Shown here: in pieces, positions 27,401-38,300 of the stretch
Position numbering within the stretch: the first letter of the stretch is position 1
Layout: each line of letters opens with the position of its first letter
NCBI GenBank assembly: GCA_031425155.1
Contig: JANPIV010000051.1
Coordinates: 1-64,000, forward strand
Length of the DNA stretch: 64,000 bases
Origin: M3007 sp031425155
Lineage (GTDB): Bacteria; Bacteroidota; Bacteroidia; Chitinophagales; Saprospiraceae
Direction: 5' to 3'
Translations under genes and position numbers: made by a program
The notes under the pieces: model-generated
What the model saw: the letters and a program-made list of their open reading frames with translations, nothing else
What the model was told of the DNA's origin: nothing
The model's database searches: none

Positions 27401-28992
27401 GTGGCATTGCCAGTTACTTCAATACTCGAAGTAGCGGTACATCCATTGGCTACATTTTGCACTGTTACCGTGTAAGTACCGGCAACTACTACCCCAGGAT
27501 TAGGGGCCAGGGAACTGAATCCACCGGGGCCAGCCCAGGTATAGTTGGCAGTGAAAGCATCGGTGAGCACGTTTACGGTGGCACTTCCGCCCCCGGCACA
27601 ACCCAGCGTTCCAATAGTATAAGCTTGCGCCGAAGGAGGAATCAGGTTGCCATCCACAATAATCATATCTGTTTCTGTGCAGGTCACCCCATCTTTTTCC
27701 AAAGTAGTCGTCAGCACCACTGCCCCTGGCGCAGTGACATTTACCATATCCGTATTGCTGCCCAATGGCAGACCATTCAGGGTCCATGTTTTTACGCTGC
27801 CTGCCGGGGAAGGTAAAGAGCCAAGAGTGACCGTAGAATTTGTGCAGGTGAGGAAAATAGAACCATAAGTAATCGTGGCTACTGGGTCCAGGACAGTAAA
27901 TTGCATATTAACAATGCTGTCGCAGCCTTGATAAGAGGTACATAACTGGGAAATGTTCGTGGTTTGAGAGTACTGTACGCCACATACGCTCACTGATCCA
28001 CCTACACATACTGATTGCGGAGGTAACTGGGTCGTAATAGCAGGTTTAACCACTACTTCTTTTTGCACTACGCTGTCGCAACCCTGGTAAGACATGTACG
28101 TATGGGGGTAAGTGCCGGAAGCAAATACCGGCGTTCCCCACGGCAGCAGGAAGGGCACATCTTCATTACAAACAATAGATTTTTCCAGGACAGTGGGTGG
28201 AATAGGCGCCACTACCACATCCCTGCATTGCGAACCACCGGCGAAGCAAGTGTTATCCGCTTTTACACAAACCTGACCACCTTGCGTACCAAAAGTAACA
28301 CTAACGGTTTTGCCATTGGGAGCGTCAAAAACCAGAGGCGAAGGTTGACCATTGATTGTTGCACCCGGAGGAGCAGTCCAGGTATAAGTGCCGGCACCGC
28401 TTACATCTGCTATGCTATAAGTAAGGGTCGTACCAGGGCAAGCCTTGATGGGGCCACTAACCGGGCCAACCGGGCCGACCGGAGCAGCAGAAACGGCATT
28501 GGCCGGGAAAACATCAATAGAAATATTGCACTGATCGCCCCCATAACCGTCAACCAGCAGGTAATAGTTGGTGCCTGGAATAAGATTGGCATTGATATCC
28601 CTGGGCACATTTCCGCCGCCCGCGCTACCGGCGTTGCAGGCAATGTAGGCTTCGCCGCAGCCACCATACAGGGCTACCTGTACACCATTTGCACAGCCGG
28701 AAGGCGTGACTGTAAAGGTTGCATTGGTTGCATTTGCAATGAAGCCTATCCATTGGTCATTCTGAATATCACTGCAAAAACTGGGGACGGGACTGGCCGC
28801 AAAACCAGCTGTAGTGCCAGTGTAACCATTAAAGTTGCAGGAAATGCAGGTAGAAACACAATCTTCCGCTGTCACCGTCCCGGCACCGCAAGGGCTGGGC
28901 AACTGGGCGTAGATTTGGGAAGCTGCTATCAGCAGCACACATAACAAAGGTATCCTTTTCACAATGATAGGCAATTTAACAAAACTAAACAT
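21445..28992 (-). CDS. Giant secreted repeat protein with gliding-motility-type C-terminal domain
   Basis: 2515 residues from the ATG at 28992 (the frame extends to a TTG at 29007). The signal peptide ends near 'ASQIYAQ'. An N-terminal Cys-rich domain of about 140 residues has 'NDQWIGFIANATNATFTV' and 'GTNYYLLVDGYGGDQC', resembling a PPC-type bacterial domain. PKD/Ig-like modules follow to about 430. From about 430 to 2200 there are some 22 Ig-like repeats of 75-85 residues, each carrying a 'W(S/T)GP(G/N)GF(T/V)S' core and a 'GxYTVTVTxxNGCT' end. A SprB-type repeat follows ('VRDVSCFGDTNGSI ... VIQDAKGC') at about 2265-2335. The last 97 residues are the CHU_C/class B T9SS domain ('IPNIFDP', 'FQVYDRWGQVV'). 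It is probably a surface adhesin or motility-related filament; no enzymatic domain is seen. Confidence 0.93.
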   Translation of the reverse strand: MFSFVKLPIIVKRIPLLCVLLIAASQIYAQLPSPCGAGTVTAEDCVSTCISCNFNGYTGTTAGFAASPVPSFCSDIQNDQWIGFIANATNATFTVTPSGCANGVQVALYGGCGEAYIACNAGSAGGGNVPRDINANLIPGTNYYLLVDGYGGDQCNISIDVFPANAVSAAPVGPVGPVSGPIKACPGTTLTYSIADVSGAGTYTWTAPPGATINGQPSPLVFDAPNGKTVSVTFGTQGGQVCVKADNTCFAGGSQCRDVVVAPIPPTVLEKSIVCNEDVPFLLPWGTPVFASGTYPHTYMSYQGCDSVVQKEVVVKPAITTQLPPQSVCVGGSVSVCGVQYSQTTNISQLCTSYQGCDSIVNMQFTVLDPVATITYGSIFLTCTNSTVTLGSLPSPAGSVKTWTLNGLPLGSNTDMVNVTAPGAVVLTTTLEKDGVTCTETDMIIVDGNLIPPSAQAYTIGTLGCAGGGSATVNVLTDAFTANYTWAGPGGFSSLAPNPGVVVAGTYTVTVQNVANGCTATSSIEVTGNATPPTASASAARGLTCIALNTSLTATTNANPATFAWSGPGGYSGTGATPATLATLPGTYTVTVTATSSGCTTTATVAVVQNNTLPGVMASVVGTLSCTVPSVTLNASTAAATPTFSWSGPGFTSTLQNPSVGAAGTYTVTVTSGTNGCTSSTSLMVAANNALPNISTTGASISCGTQSATLTGNSTTPNVTYSWTGPGGFTSSLPNPSVNMVGNYVLTVSAPNGCMATSTAVVAGDFAPPNISVSGGTISCVASATTIMGNSTTTGATFQWTGPSGFMSSQQNPSVTALGNYILTVTAPNGCTSSATATVNGNNTLPVVTTTGGTITCTTLNIPLSATSSASNSTYSWSGPGGYSATGAMPATPATVNGTYTVTVTDVASTCSATATATVGLNNTAPGATASVTGNGMLSCPTPTVTLNATTAASNPAFSWSGPGFTSTLQNPVVSGAGTYIVTVTAGGNGCTSTASVVVAGDNSLPNATATGTALNCTTQSATITGNSTTTGVTFGWTGPNGFVSNQQNPTVSVPGPYVFTVTAANGCTATSTATVTGDFTVPAGVSAVGGQISCSASAITLMGNSTTPNVTYSWTGPGGFTSMQQNPSVSTVGSYILTATSQNGCTATATTTVTPDVNLPNATASGGTFNCNVTSLALNGASTTPGVTPAWTGPNGFISSQFNPTVTVPGVYNLTVTNAANGCSAQASATILLDTVAPGATATAGTLTCANPNFTLSGSATATNVTWAWAGPSGFTSMQQNPTATNAGTYTLTVTNQGNGCTSTSSAELLADQNAPTASATTGTLTCTDTAIILNGNSTLPGTYQWNGPNGFNSSNQNVSVSTAGDYTLVVTSANGCTDAETVTVAEDIALPGATAQGDTITCAAPTVTISVISSAVGAIYQWTGPDGFSSILSSDTVNTGGTYIVQVTGQNGCISTATAFVEASTELPLVQLSAPDTLTCIITSVDIQASVMNPASSIQTLVWTGPNGFTVSNVEDPSVTAPGTYTLVATSANGCSGTQNVIVSQNVALPDVTAQGGTLTCKTIALNLDGASTTVNVEYNWTGPGGFTSGQSDPSVNADGPYILTVTGSNGCTASATTTVALDTIAPGATAASANDLDCDDLSTTLQAGSPTTSVVYEWSGPNGFTSTDQNTPTTAPGTYGVVVTSDANGCTSAASVLVSQDILPPTATATGDTIDCTSGIASLLGNSTTTNVTYAWSGPGGFTSNLQNTTATVIGDYPVTVTASNGCTAVAVAVVASNNNVPDVSLSAPDTLTCTNDTLTITGTINTPASGFNAVWSGPGGFTSTQPSIQITVPGSYVYTVVNTANGCKAQPAVTIAQDIQKPQAVTATGGLLNCTSPSISLTATTTTTGVTYLWSGPGGFTSTEQNPVVSNPGTYTVVVTATGNGCTDFATAEVTQDPTVPTIAVTTDTLTCSLQSVVLNAETTTPNVTFLWEGPGITNNSTQEDPTVSLPGLYTITVTAVSGCTSTFDIIVSQNIAPPVVTTQGDTLSCSLPTGVISVSSAPGVTYAWSGPNGFVSTLSNPTVNEPGLYMVTATATNGCTTVTSTIVAADASIPQLTTTGGTISCKVDSVQLTVTSSVPATWLWSGPGGFTSTQQNPTVVTAGNYSVVATAANGCSTSKGAVVEANTNGPNVSLATPGQLDCTTTRIDLNATVQTAGNYTFTWTTATGNIVSGANTPKPQVSTAGTYVVSVLNNFNGCVTRDSVTVNVDPAVPSSATRQVRDVSCFGDTNGSIVIDSIVGGTGPFVYSIDNLPFGSTTSFNSLPPGVHSIVIQDAKGCELEFSITIMEPEELIVQLGPDTTIHLGQQIIISADNIVSDTSRIERLTFTPADLFTANSSGLDTLQPTYSFRYEATVVDANGCKASDARTIIVDKTRYVFIPNIFDPTSADNSLFMIAGGEDVLRIKSFQVYDRWGQVVHEYFDFLPNDVNSAWDGKIDGKKANPAVFVYYAEIEFVDGETELYRGDVMLMH
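22000..27560. repeat. Tandem Ig-like coding repeats
   Basis: About 22 diverged units of 225-260 bases encode the W-x-GP-x-GF modules of the giant gene. In the plus-strand text, forms of GGGCCGCTCCA and CCGGTCCAG recur once per unit. Some pairs of units are more alike (for example the two short 'SWSGPGFTSTLQNP' units, near 26100 and 27030), which points to block duplication of several modules. Confidence 0.85.
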
Positions 28993-29241
28993 GAGGAAAC
29001 GGTTCAATGCCGCGTATTTTGAATACGGTCAGCCTGGTGAGATTAAAAAGAGAAACCACTTCAATGCAGATTCTGCACAAAGAAAAAACGCTGCTTGATT
29101 CGGGGGAAGAGATTGCTTCAAATAAAGAAATTTTTTAAAGCGACCTGAATTGGGAGTCGTGTTCTTGCGGGAGGAACGCAAAGGAAAGAAAAAATCAATT
29201 TCCATGAACCTGTTCCTGACCATATTAACGGTCTCAAAAAT

Positions 29242-29272
29242 ACCCGCTGCCGATTACACTTCGGCAGCGGGT
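29242..29272 (-). terminator. Terminator of the 2990-codon giant gene region
   Basis: A 12-base perfect stem, ACCCGCTGCCGA ... TCGGCAGCGGGT, is followed on the minus strand by ATTTTTGAG. It sits about 60 bases after the stop of the upstream giant gene (29334) and would separate its transcript from the downstream giant gene. The remaining gap to 28992 shows no other gene. Confidence 0.75.
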
Positions 29273-29333
29273 GAAAGTTGAAAACATCAGACGGTATAAA
29301 CCGGGTGGATGATTTGAACAGGCATGGCTGAAT

Positions 29334-32300
29334 TTACCGTAATACTGTGACATCACCGGCAAAAACTTCCCGCTCACCATCCTTAAAGCGGACCACCACA
29401 TAATAGGCATATACCGCCGGTGCTACCTCCTTATTCCGGTACCTGCCACCCCAGCCGTCACTTACGTTATTCGGTTGAAAGTTAAGCAGTTCGAACAGCT
29501 GTTCGCCCCATCGGTCATAGATGCGGAAAGTTTCTACTTCCGCTACGTCAGGGCCGCCAAATACGGTGATAATATCGTTGCCTGTCACCCCCGGCTGGAT
29601 AATATTGGGAATATAAATGTGGCGTACCTTATTCAGCACAATCAGCAATCGGTCGTCAGCCATGCAGCCGTTATTGTCCACCACTTGTACACTCAGGGGC
29701 CGGGATTCGGTAGGCAACCATTCCTGGTAAGACTGGCCAACCGCAGTGGAATCCAGCAGCGGACGCCAGATAATCGTATCCAGCGAAGTCAAAGAATCCG
29801 ATAATTGCAGGTCCACCCGCGCTACATCACCCAGCGACAAATTCAGGTCGGGTCCCAGATTCACCACCAGCTGCGATGGCTCATTCACGGTCATCGTATC
29901 CGAATTCCATTCACAGCCATTCGCATCCTGTATAGCGACAGTGTACTCTCCCGGCGGCAATGGAGAAAAATTGCCATTCGGGCCAAAGGCACCACCATTC
30001 AGCGAAAATAATACGGGCAGGTGGCTGCTGATCACCGAATCCACGCTGATACTGCCATTTTTATCACCGAAGCAGCGTACATCTCTGACGAAGAACTGCG
30101 CCGAAGGCAGGTCCGCATCCAGAGTAACGGCTACCCGATCCGTGGCAGAACATTCGCCCGTAGCGCTGCTCACCACCAGCGTATAAATGCCTCCCGCAGT
30201 GGTCGTCAGTGTTCTGCTATTGCCCACTACCGCCGTATCCAGCAGCCATTGATAAGCAACGCCTGTTCCGGCAGTCGTATTCACCCCTCCCAAAATGGCG
30301 GAAGAGGTGTTGCAGTCCAGCGTCTTGTCCGGGCCGGCATCAGCGGTCGGGGTCGGGGAAATGACCACCGTGACCGTGGCCTCGGCATCATTACAGGGAG
30401 CGGCGGCGTCTATCCGGTAACGGAAAGTATAAGTGCCGGGAGCCTGGGCAGTCGTATTGAAAGCAGCCGCAGCAGCATTGAAGGCCGTCCCTGTGGAAGG
30501 CACCGCCGACGTTTCTGTCCATACGCCACCCGGATCAGCACCAATGAGTTGCTGCGACAACTGCACCGTCTGGCTGGTGCCGCTACAGAGGAACGACGTT
30601 GCTTCTGCCGTGCCCGCAGTGATAGTACTGTTCACTTGCACGGTAGCCGTTTCATTCAGGGACGCACTGCAAGCCGGTAATGTACCGTCCACTACATTGG
30701 TCAGCGTATAAGTCGTTGTCACTGTGGGCATTACTCCCAGGGTGACCGTTTGCGAGCCGGTTAAGGTAATCGCACTGCTGTCTCCGTATTGGTTCGTATA
30801 ACTTAACTGCAAAGGGAAGGTCCCGGTGCCGCTAAACGACAGGAAGCTGCTGCCGCCCGTACAAATAGTCGCATCACCGGCCAGGGTCGCCGTTGGCAGA
30901 AGTTTCCACTGTACCGGAGCACCCGGCGTCACCGATAGACACTCATCACTCAGTTCCACCGCACCATTCACGTTATTGCCGGCTATCGCCGAAATGTAAT
31001 AGACTACACCCGGTTGCAAATCATTCGTGAACGGGAAAGATGGCTCAGAACCTACGGCATATACCGTACCCACCGTCGTACTGGAAATAGAATGCAAAAT
31101 GAACAGTAACGTATCATTCGCATCCAGTGTGGCATCATCATTCCAAATGGCCACGGCTGGCTGATCCGCACAGAAAGTCGCCGGAGTGGACACCATACTG
31201 CCGGCATCCGTCGCGCAATTACAATTTTTCGAGCCGGATATTTGCCCACTGGCGCAGCCATTGGCGTCCACTATATTGAAAGAATAATTGCCACTATTAT
31301 TCAATGCGGTGGAAGTAAAATTGCTGCCGCTGAATGTGCCGGTCAAACCATTCACTGTATAAGGAGCCGTGCCCCCGGTGACCGTGAAAGTAACCGTAAA
31401 TTGTGTATTGGTACCATCGCAGGTTTCTTCCAGTGCATCTACCACCGGCACAGTAGTAAAGCTTATTGTGACATCGTCAAAAGCCGTACAAATACCATTA
31501 GTTTCCGTCCAGCGATATACGTAAGTGCCTGACATAGTAATCGTTATGCCGGAATTAGCCGAGGCTGCGGACGAGAAGATCGTGGTATCCGGCCCGGACA
31601 CTTGCGACCAAACGCCTCCAAAACCACCACCGGCAGCTTGCAGGGCAATAGTGGTCCCGCAGACGGACGTATCTGTCCCGGCATCTGGCGTCGGATTCTG
31701 GAGCCAGACAACCGGCTGACCAATGGCCACCGAAAAGCAGGGGTCCAGCGGATTGGGCTGTCCATTCAGTGGATTACCGGCTACCAGCGATACGTGGTAG
31801 GTCTGGCCGAAAGTCATACCATTTTGGAAAGAAAATATTCCCGTCGTGTTCTGGGCCAGTACACTGCCCAGCGCAGGCCCCGCCCCGTTGTGTAATACAT
31901 AGGCCGTAATATCATTGCCATCCAGCGACTGATCATTGTTGGCCGTGACTGTAACAGGATCTGTTTCACAAGCCGTTAATGTAGCGGCGTCCATCGTACC
32001 GGCATCGGTGGCACAGTTACAACTGTAGGCACCGTTGACCACAGGTGCAACACAACCATTGGCGTCACTGATATTGAAACTATACGTCTGTCCATTGGTC
32101 AGCGCAGCAGAGGTAAAACTGCTGTCGGCTGCCACCGTACCATTAATGGAATAAGGAGGCGTCCCGCCGGTCAGCGTAAGGGTCACGGTGAAATTTTCGT
32201 TGGCGGCATCGCAGGTACGGACCAGATCCGCCAGGGAAGGAGAACTGTTGAATTGCAGGTCCACCTGATCGTTACTGATGCAACCATTTGCCGATACGGT

Positions 32301-35300
32301 CCAGATCAGCGAATAAGTACCGGCTGCCGAAGCGGTCACTTCCGATTGTGGGTCCTGATCGTCGGCAAACAACAGGGTTGCGCCATTGGGGGCACTGCTG
32401 ATGGTCCATTGACCCGATCCGGCATTACTGCCGTTTAAGGCCAGCGTCAATCCGCAAGTATCGGCATCCACTCCGGCATTGGCTACCGGATTCTGGTACC
32501 ACACGACCGGCTCACCGACAGCAACGGCAAAACATGGATCAGTAGGATCAGGTTGGCCATTTAAGTTATTACCGACCACAAATGACACATAATAAGTAGT
32601 GCCATACGTCATTCCATTTTGAAAACTAAACGTTCCGGTTGTATTTTGACTTAAAACAGTACCCAGCGTGGTGCCGCTGCCCGTATGCAATACATAAGCC
32701 CTCACGTCATTGCCATCCAGCGTTTCGCCGCCCAAATGCGTGGCAGTTATAGTGCCGCCTTCGCAGGTAGAAAGAGCCGTAGTGTCCATATTACCCGCCT
32801 GGGTACTGCAATTACAGGCAAAAGAGCCCGTGACATCGGTCGTAGTGCAGCCGTTGGCATCGCTGATAGTGAAAGTATATGTCGTACCGCTGGCAATAGA
32901 TGCGGAGGTAAAAGTGTTGCCCGTTACCGGAGTGCTATTCACCTGATAAGGAGCAGTACCGCCGCTCAGCGGAATACTGACCGTATAGTTCTGATTGCTC
33001 GCATCACAACTGGTGGTCACCTGGCCGCTCACTGGCGCACTATTAAAAGTCAATTGTACGGTGTCGGCATCGGTACAGCCCGAATTATCAATCGTCCAGG
33101 CCAGCACATACGTGCCGGCTCCGCTGGCGGTTGCCGTTGTAGCGGCGTTTTGGCTATCGCCAATGCTGAGGGTGCCTCCGGCAGGATTGCTCACTACCGA
33201 CCAGATGCCGGTACCTGTGCCGGTATTGCCCGTCAGGGGTAGGACCAGACCGCAGATATCCGCATCGGTCCCGGCATTGGCCACCGGATTCTGATGCCAG
33301 ACCACCGGCTGACCCTGGGCTACAGAGAAGCAGGGATCCGCAGGATCGGGTTGGCCATTCAGAGGATTACCAGCTATAAACGAAATATAATACGTGGTTT
33401 CATAGGCCATTCCGTTTTGAAAACTAAATATGCCCGTTGTGTTTTGACTCAAAACCGTACCCAGTGTAGTGCCGCTGCCGGTATGCAGGGCATAAGCGGT
33501 CACGTCGTTGCCGTCCAGCATCTGGTCGCCAGTGTGGGTAGCGGTTGCGCTGTTGTCTGCGCAGACCGAGAGTGCCGTGAGGCTCATAGTACCTGCACTG
33601 GTAACGCAGGAACAGTCGAAACTGCCGGTCACAACGGCAGATTGACAACCATTGGCATCCGTTACCTGGAAGGAATAACTCTGCCCGCTGACAATGAGAC
33701 CGGAAGTAAATACGCCATTGGTCACCGTACCGCCCGTCACCGTGTAGGGTGCGGTGCCGCCGGTGATGGGGAAGGTGACCGTATAATTTTGATTGCTGCC
33801 GCCGCAGTCGCGGGTAATTTGTCCGGGCAGTGGAGCACTGTTGAAGTTCAGCACGACCACATCCGAATCGCGGCAACCCTGATTATCAATAGCCCATTGC
33901 AGGGTATAGGCACCGAAAATGCTGGCCGTGGCGGTAGCCGTCGGACTCTGGGCATTATCAAAAGTAAGGGTGCCACCATTGGGGCTGCTTACCACTGACC
34001 AGGCAGTAGTGCCGGGACTGGTACTGCCATTGAGCGATTGACTAAGACCGCAGGTGCTGGCATCCGTGCCGGCATTGGCCACCGGATTCTGACGCCACAC
34101 CACCGGCTGACCCTGGGCAACGGAGAAGCAGGGGTCGGCAGGGTTTGGCTGACCATTCAGGTTATTACCGACGGCAAACGAGACATAATACGTAGTGCCA
34201 TAGACCATTCCGGTTTGGAAACTGAACGTACCCGTCGTATTTTGACCTAAAACAGTACCCAGTGTAGTGCTGCTGCCGGTATGAAGTATGTAGGCACTTA
34301 CGTCGTTGGCATCCAGTATCTCGCCGCCGGTGTGGGTAGCGGTTGCACTATTGCCTTCGCAGACGGATAATGCCGTAAGACTCATCGTACCAGCACTGGT
34401 GCCGCAAGAGCAACTGAAACTGCCGGTCACGGCGTTGGACTGGCAACCATTCGCATCGGTTACCTGGAAGGAATAACTCTGGCCGCTGACAATTGGATTG
34501 GAAGTAAATACACCGTTCGTGATGGTGCCGCCCGCTATGGTATATGGCGCGGTGCCTCCGGTGACCGGAAAAGAGACGGTGTAATTTTGATTGGTATTGT
34601 CGCAGGTGCGGGTGATTTGTCCTGGCAATGGCGAGCTGTTAAAATTCAGTACGACCAGATCCGTATCGCGGCAACCCAGATTATCAACCACCCATTGTAA
34701 GGTGTAAGTGCCAAATATACTGGCAGTTGCTACTGCAACCGGACTTTGAGCATTGCTCAGGCTCAAGGTGCCGCCAGCAGGATTGCTCACTACCGACCAC
34801 GAAGAAGTGCCAGTGCCAGCCGTGCCCGTCAGGGTCAGGCTAAGACCGCAGGTACTGTCATCCGTTCCGGCATTGGCCACCGGGTTTTGATGCCAGACCA
34901 CCGGCTGCCCCTGAGCTACCGAAAAACATGGATCGGCGGGATTGGGCGCACCGTTCAGGTTGTTTCCTACTACAAACGAAATATAGTACGTGGTTTCGTA
35001 GGTCATTCCGGCTTGAAAGCCAAAAGTGCCGGTCGCATTTTGGCCTAATACGGTACCGAGGGTAGTGCCACTGCCGGTATGCAGCACGTAAGCACTCACA
35101 TCATTGGCATCCAGTACCTGGCCTCCGTTGTGGGTGCCGGTCACGCTACTGCCCTGACAAGCAGACAATGGGGCGAGGCTCATAGTACCCGCGCTGGTAC
35201 TGCACAAGCAACTGAAACTGCCGGTCACGACGGTGGACTGGCAGCCATTCGCATCCGTTACCTGAAAAGAATAAGTGTTCCCGCTGGGAATAGGATTGGA

Positions 35301-38300
35301 AGTAAATACACCACCGCTGACGGTTCCTCCCGGCACTGTATAAGGCGCAGTGCCATTGGTGATCGGGAAGCTGACTACATAGTTCTGGTTGGTGCCATCG
35401 CAGGTTTGAGTAATCTGTCCCGTGACCGGCGGACTGCTGAAAACGACTGTAAGTGAATCATCACTGGTACAGGTGTTCAGTTGTTCTTCCCAGACAAAGC
35501 GGTAGATGCCGCCGGTGGTGACCGTTACGGTCGTCGAGGCACTGTTTGGATTGGCAAAACTTACCTGGCCCGGTGCGCCGGGGACTAATATCCACAGGCC
35601 ACTGCTGCCAGCTACACTGGGCGTAGCCTGCAAATTGAAAGAAGAGCCGCAGACCGTTCCACCGTTGCCTGCATTGGAAACCGGCTGAATGGATACGCCC
35701 ACCGGAAGGCAAAACTGTGGCCCCGATCCACAAAAACCAGTGGCGGTCACGCAGACATTCCCACCGGGTGCAGTGAGCCATCTTACATTCACTTGCGTCG
35801 TATTTTGTCCCGAAATAATGCTGCCGCCGCCAGATACAGACCATGTATATCCGGTGGCACCATTCACCGGAGCGATAGAGTACATGGCAGTGGTGCCTGC
35901 GCAGGCAGTGTTATTGCCACTAATGAGCGGCTGGCCCGGTGCAGGATCCAGCAATACATTCAGGCAATCCTGTCCACTTTCGCCACAACTATTGACCGCC
36001 GATACACAGACTGACCCGACAATAGTGGTGGGGTCCCAGGTGACGGTTACATTAGTTCCCGTGCCGCCGCTGGTAATAGTACCACCGGTTATCTGCCAAT
36101 TATAAGAAGTTGCACCGTTGACGGCCGCGACAGAGTAATTGGAAGTACTGCCTGCACATCCGCCGCTACTGCCGGTCAAATTGGGATCAGTAGGTAGCGA
36201 ACTGATCTGCACCGGCAAGCAAACGGGCTGGCTGGTGCCGCAGGAACTCACCGTACGAACGCAGACCGACCCATTGGAAATATTGCCCCAGTTCACACTG
36301 ATTGAGCTGGAGCCCTGCCCGGAAATAATAGTGGAGGGAGCCGTGACGGTCCAGATATAGTCGAATACGTTGGGGTCGAAAGTCGTTGAATAATCTTCCG
36401 TTATATTGGTACACGCATTGGTAGAGCCAATGGGTTGAGTGGGCACAGAGGGAGTCTGTAAGTTAATTTGCAGGCAAGTAGCCGGACTGGTGCCGCAGGC
36501 ATTATTGTAAGTGACACATATGGAACTAACAGACATCGTGTTCCAGGTGACATTTATATTAGGAGTGCCCTGCCCAAAGTTAATGAGTACACCGGGCGGT
36601 ACGGTCCAGAGATAAGTGCCATTGCCCGGAACCGTCGCAGCGGTGAAATTGGCGATTTCTCCGGTACAAAGTACGTCTGGCCCGGTGATGAAATCGGGGG
36701 CCACTGGCGGATTCGCCCCTTCTACCACCGTAACAGTCGCCATATCACAACAGGTAACGCCATTGCTGGTTACGCAGGCTTCCAAAGTATAGGTGCCTGG
36801 TCCGCTTACCCTGACGTCTGCATTGCTGACCGGGCCGACAATACTGCCTCCATTAGTGGCCGACCAGGTATAATTGGCAGCACCGGAGGCAGAGACAATG
36901 CCGTACAAATCCATAAATGATTGGCCACAGGCAAATTCCTGGGGCGGGTCTATACTGACATCTGCTTCAATGACCGTTAGGTTGAGGTTGATGACGCTGT
37001 CGCAGCCCAGATAACTCTGTAAGGTCCTGGTATGCGTGCCCCCGGTACAGGCCGATGCAAAACCCGGCGTTTGCGCACAGTCTCCTTCGCAGATCGTTTC
37101 GCTTAAATTGGTAGGTGGCACACTTACCACCGTCAGGTGTAAAGTGGCGGTATAGGGACAGCCGTTTTGGGTCAGCATTCTGACGTAATCGCCGCTTGCA
37201 CAGTAGGTAGTACCATTGAATACGAAGCAATCGGGGGCACAAATAGTTTCCGTCACTTCACTGTCTGCCGGTCCTCCGTTGATAGTGACGCTGACACAGG
37301 TGGGAGTCATATCACCGCAAAATGGAGGTTGTCCGCTTGCCAGCGCATTATTCAAATCAAAGACCGTCATGGAGCCGGGGGCAGGCAGGTTACCGGCTTC
37401 TGCCGTCAGATACGACAGGCCACAAACGGTATAGTTACCCGCTGGATAGCTGGTCAAATCCGGCACTGCCTCATAGTTTTGGATCACTCCACCGGCTCCG
37501 CCTATTACATAGGTGTAAGAATACTGTCCTGCCGGGGGCTGCACGGAGTTCGGTGGCGAGTAGATGGGTGTCAGGTTGAGATTCAGGGTGGGCGAACCTA
37601 CGCAGGCGGTTACATTGGCACCTGATATGTTACCGGCATTCGCTGCGCAGGAAAAACAGTTGATACCGGATGGATCGCAGAAAATAATTTCATAATTGTA
37701 AAAGTTGCCTACGTCTATCGCCTGACCATCATTTACAGTAAGACTCCAGGTGCCGTTCACCGGGCCAGAGTTGAAGTTTTGCAAGCACCCCGATGCCGGA
37801 TAATAAGTACCGGAATAGGAACGGTTCAAGCCCCAGGCCTGATTATTTTGCCAGGTACTGGCAAAACCAGCATCGGGCATGACCGGATCTCCACAAGGCA
37901 CAAAACTGACATTCCAGGTAGTGCCATCCGTTGGGCCGAAAAAACCGATTGGACCTACCAGTTGCACCGATTGACCGCTGGGAGAAGTGAGCGTAATAGA
38001 AAGGTCGCCCAAGTATTCGTGATCGAAGTTAATATTCACCCCACACACCCCCTGACCGCCTGCACCCAGTGTAGGATTGGAGGCTCCCTGTACACTGATA
38101 TTAAAATCACCTACGAAATTGTCCGGCATAAATTGGGGACAATTGGAGCAGGCACAAGCCTGAGCGTAAATTTTGTTAGGAAAAAAATTGATTAAAAAAG
38201 CAGCCAAAAAAGCCGCAAAAAGGGGAAACCGGACGTTTCGGAAAAGCATGTTGAAATTCGACATAGGCCAGAAATTTGGCAAAAAGCCACATTTAATAGT

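Noticed and set aside
29029..29223. 64-codon minus-strand frame between the giant genes
   Set aside because: No recognisable content and it runs between a terminator and the next start; composition resembles noncoding leader.
22000..35260. CRISPR-like regular repeats
   Set aside because: The periodicity (about 240 and 800 bases) lies inside open coding frames with conserved protein modules; there are no short exact repeats with unique spacers and no cas genes.
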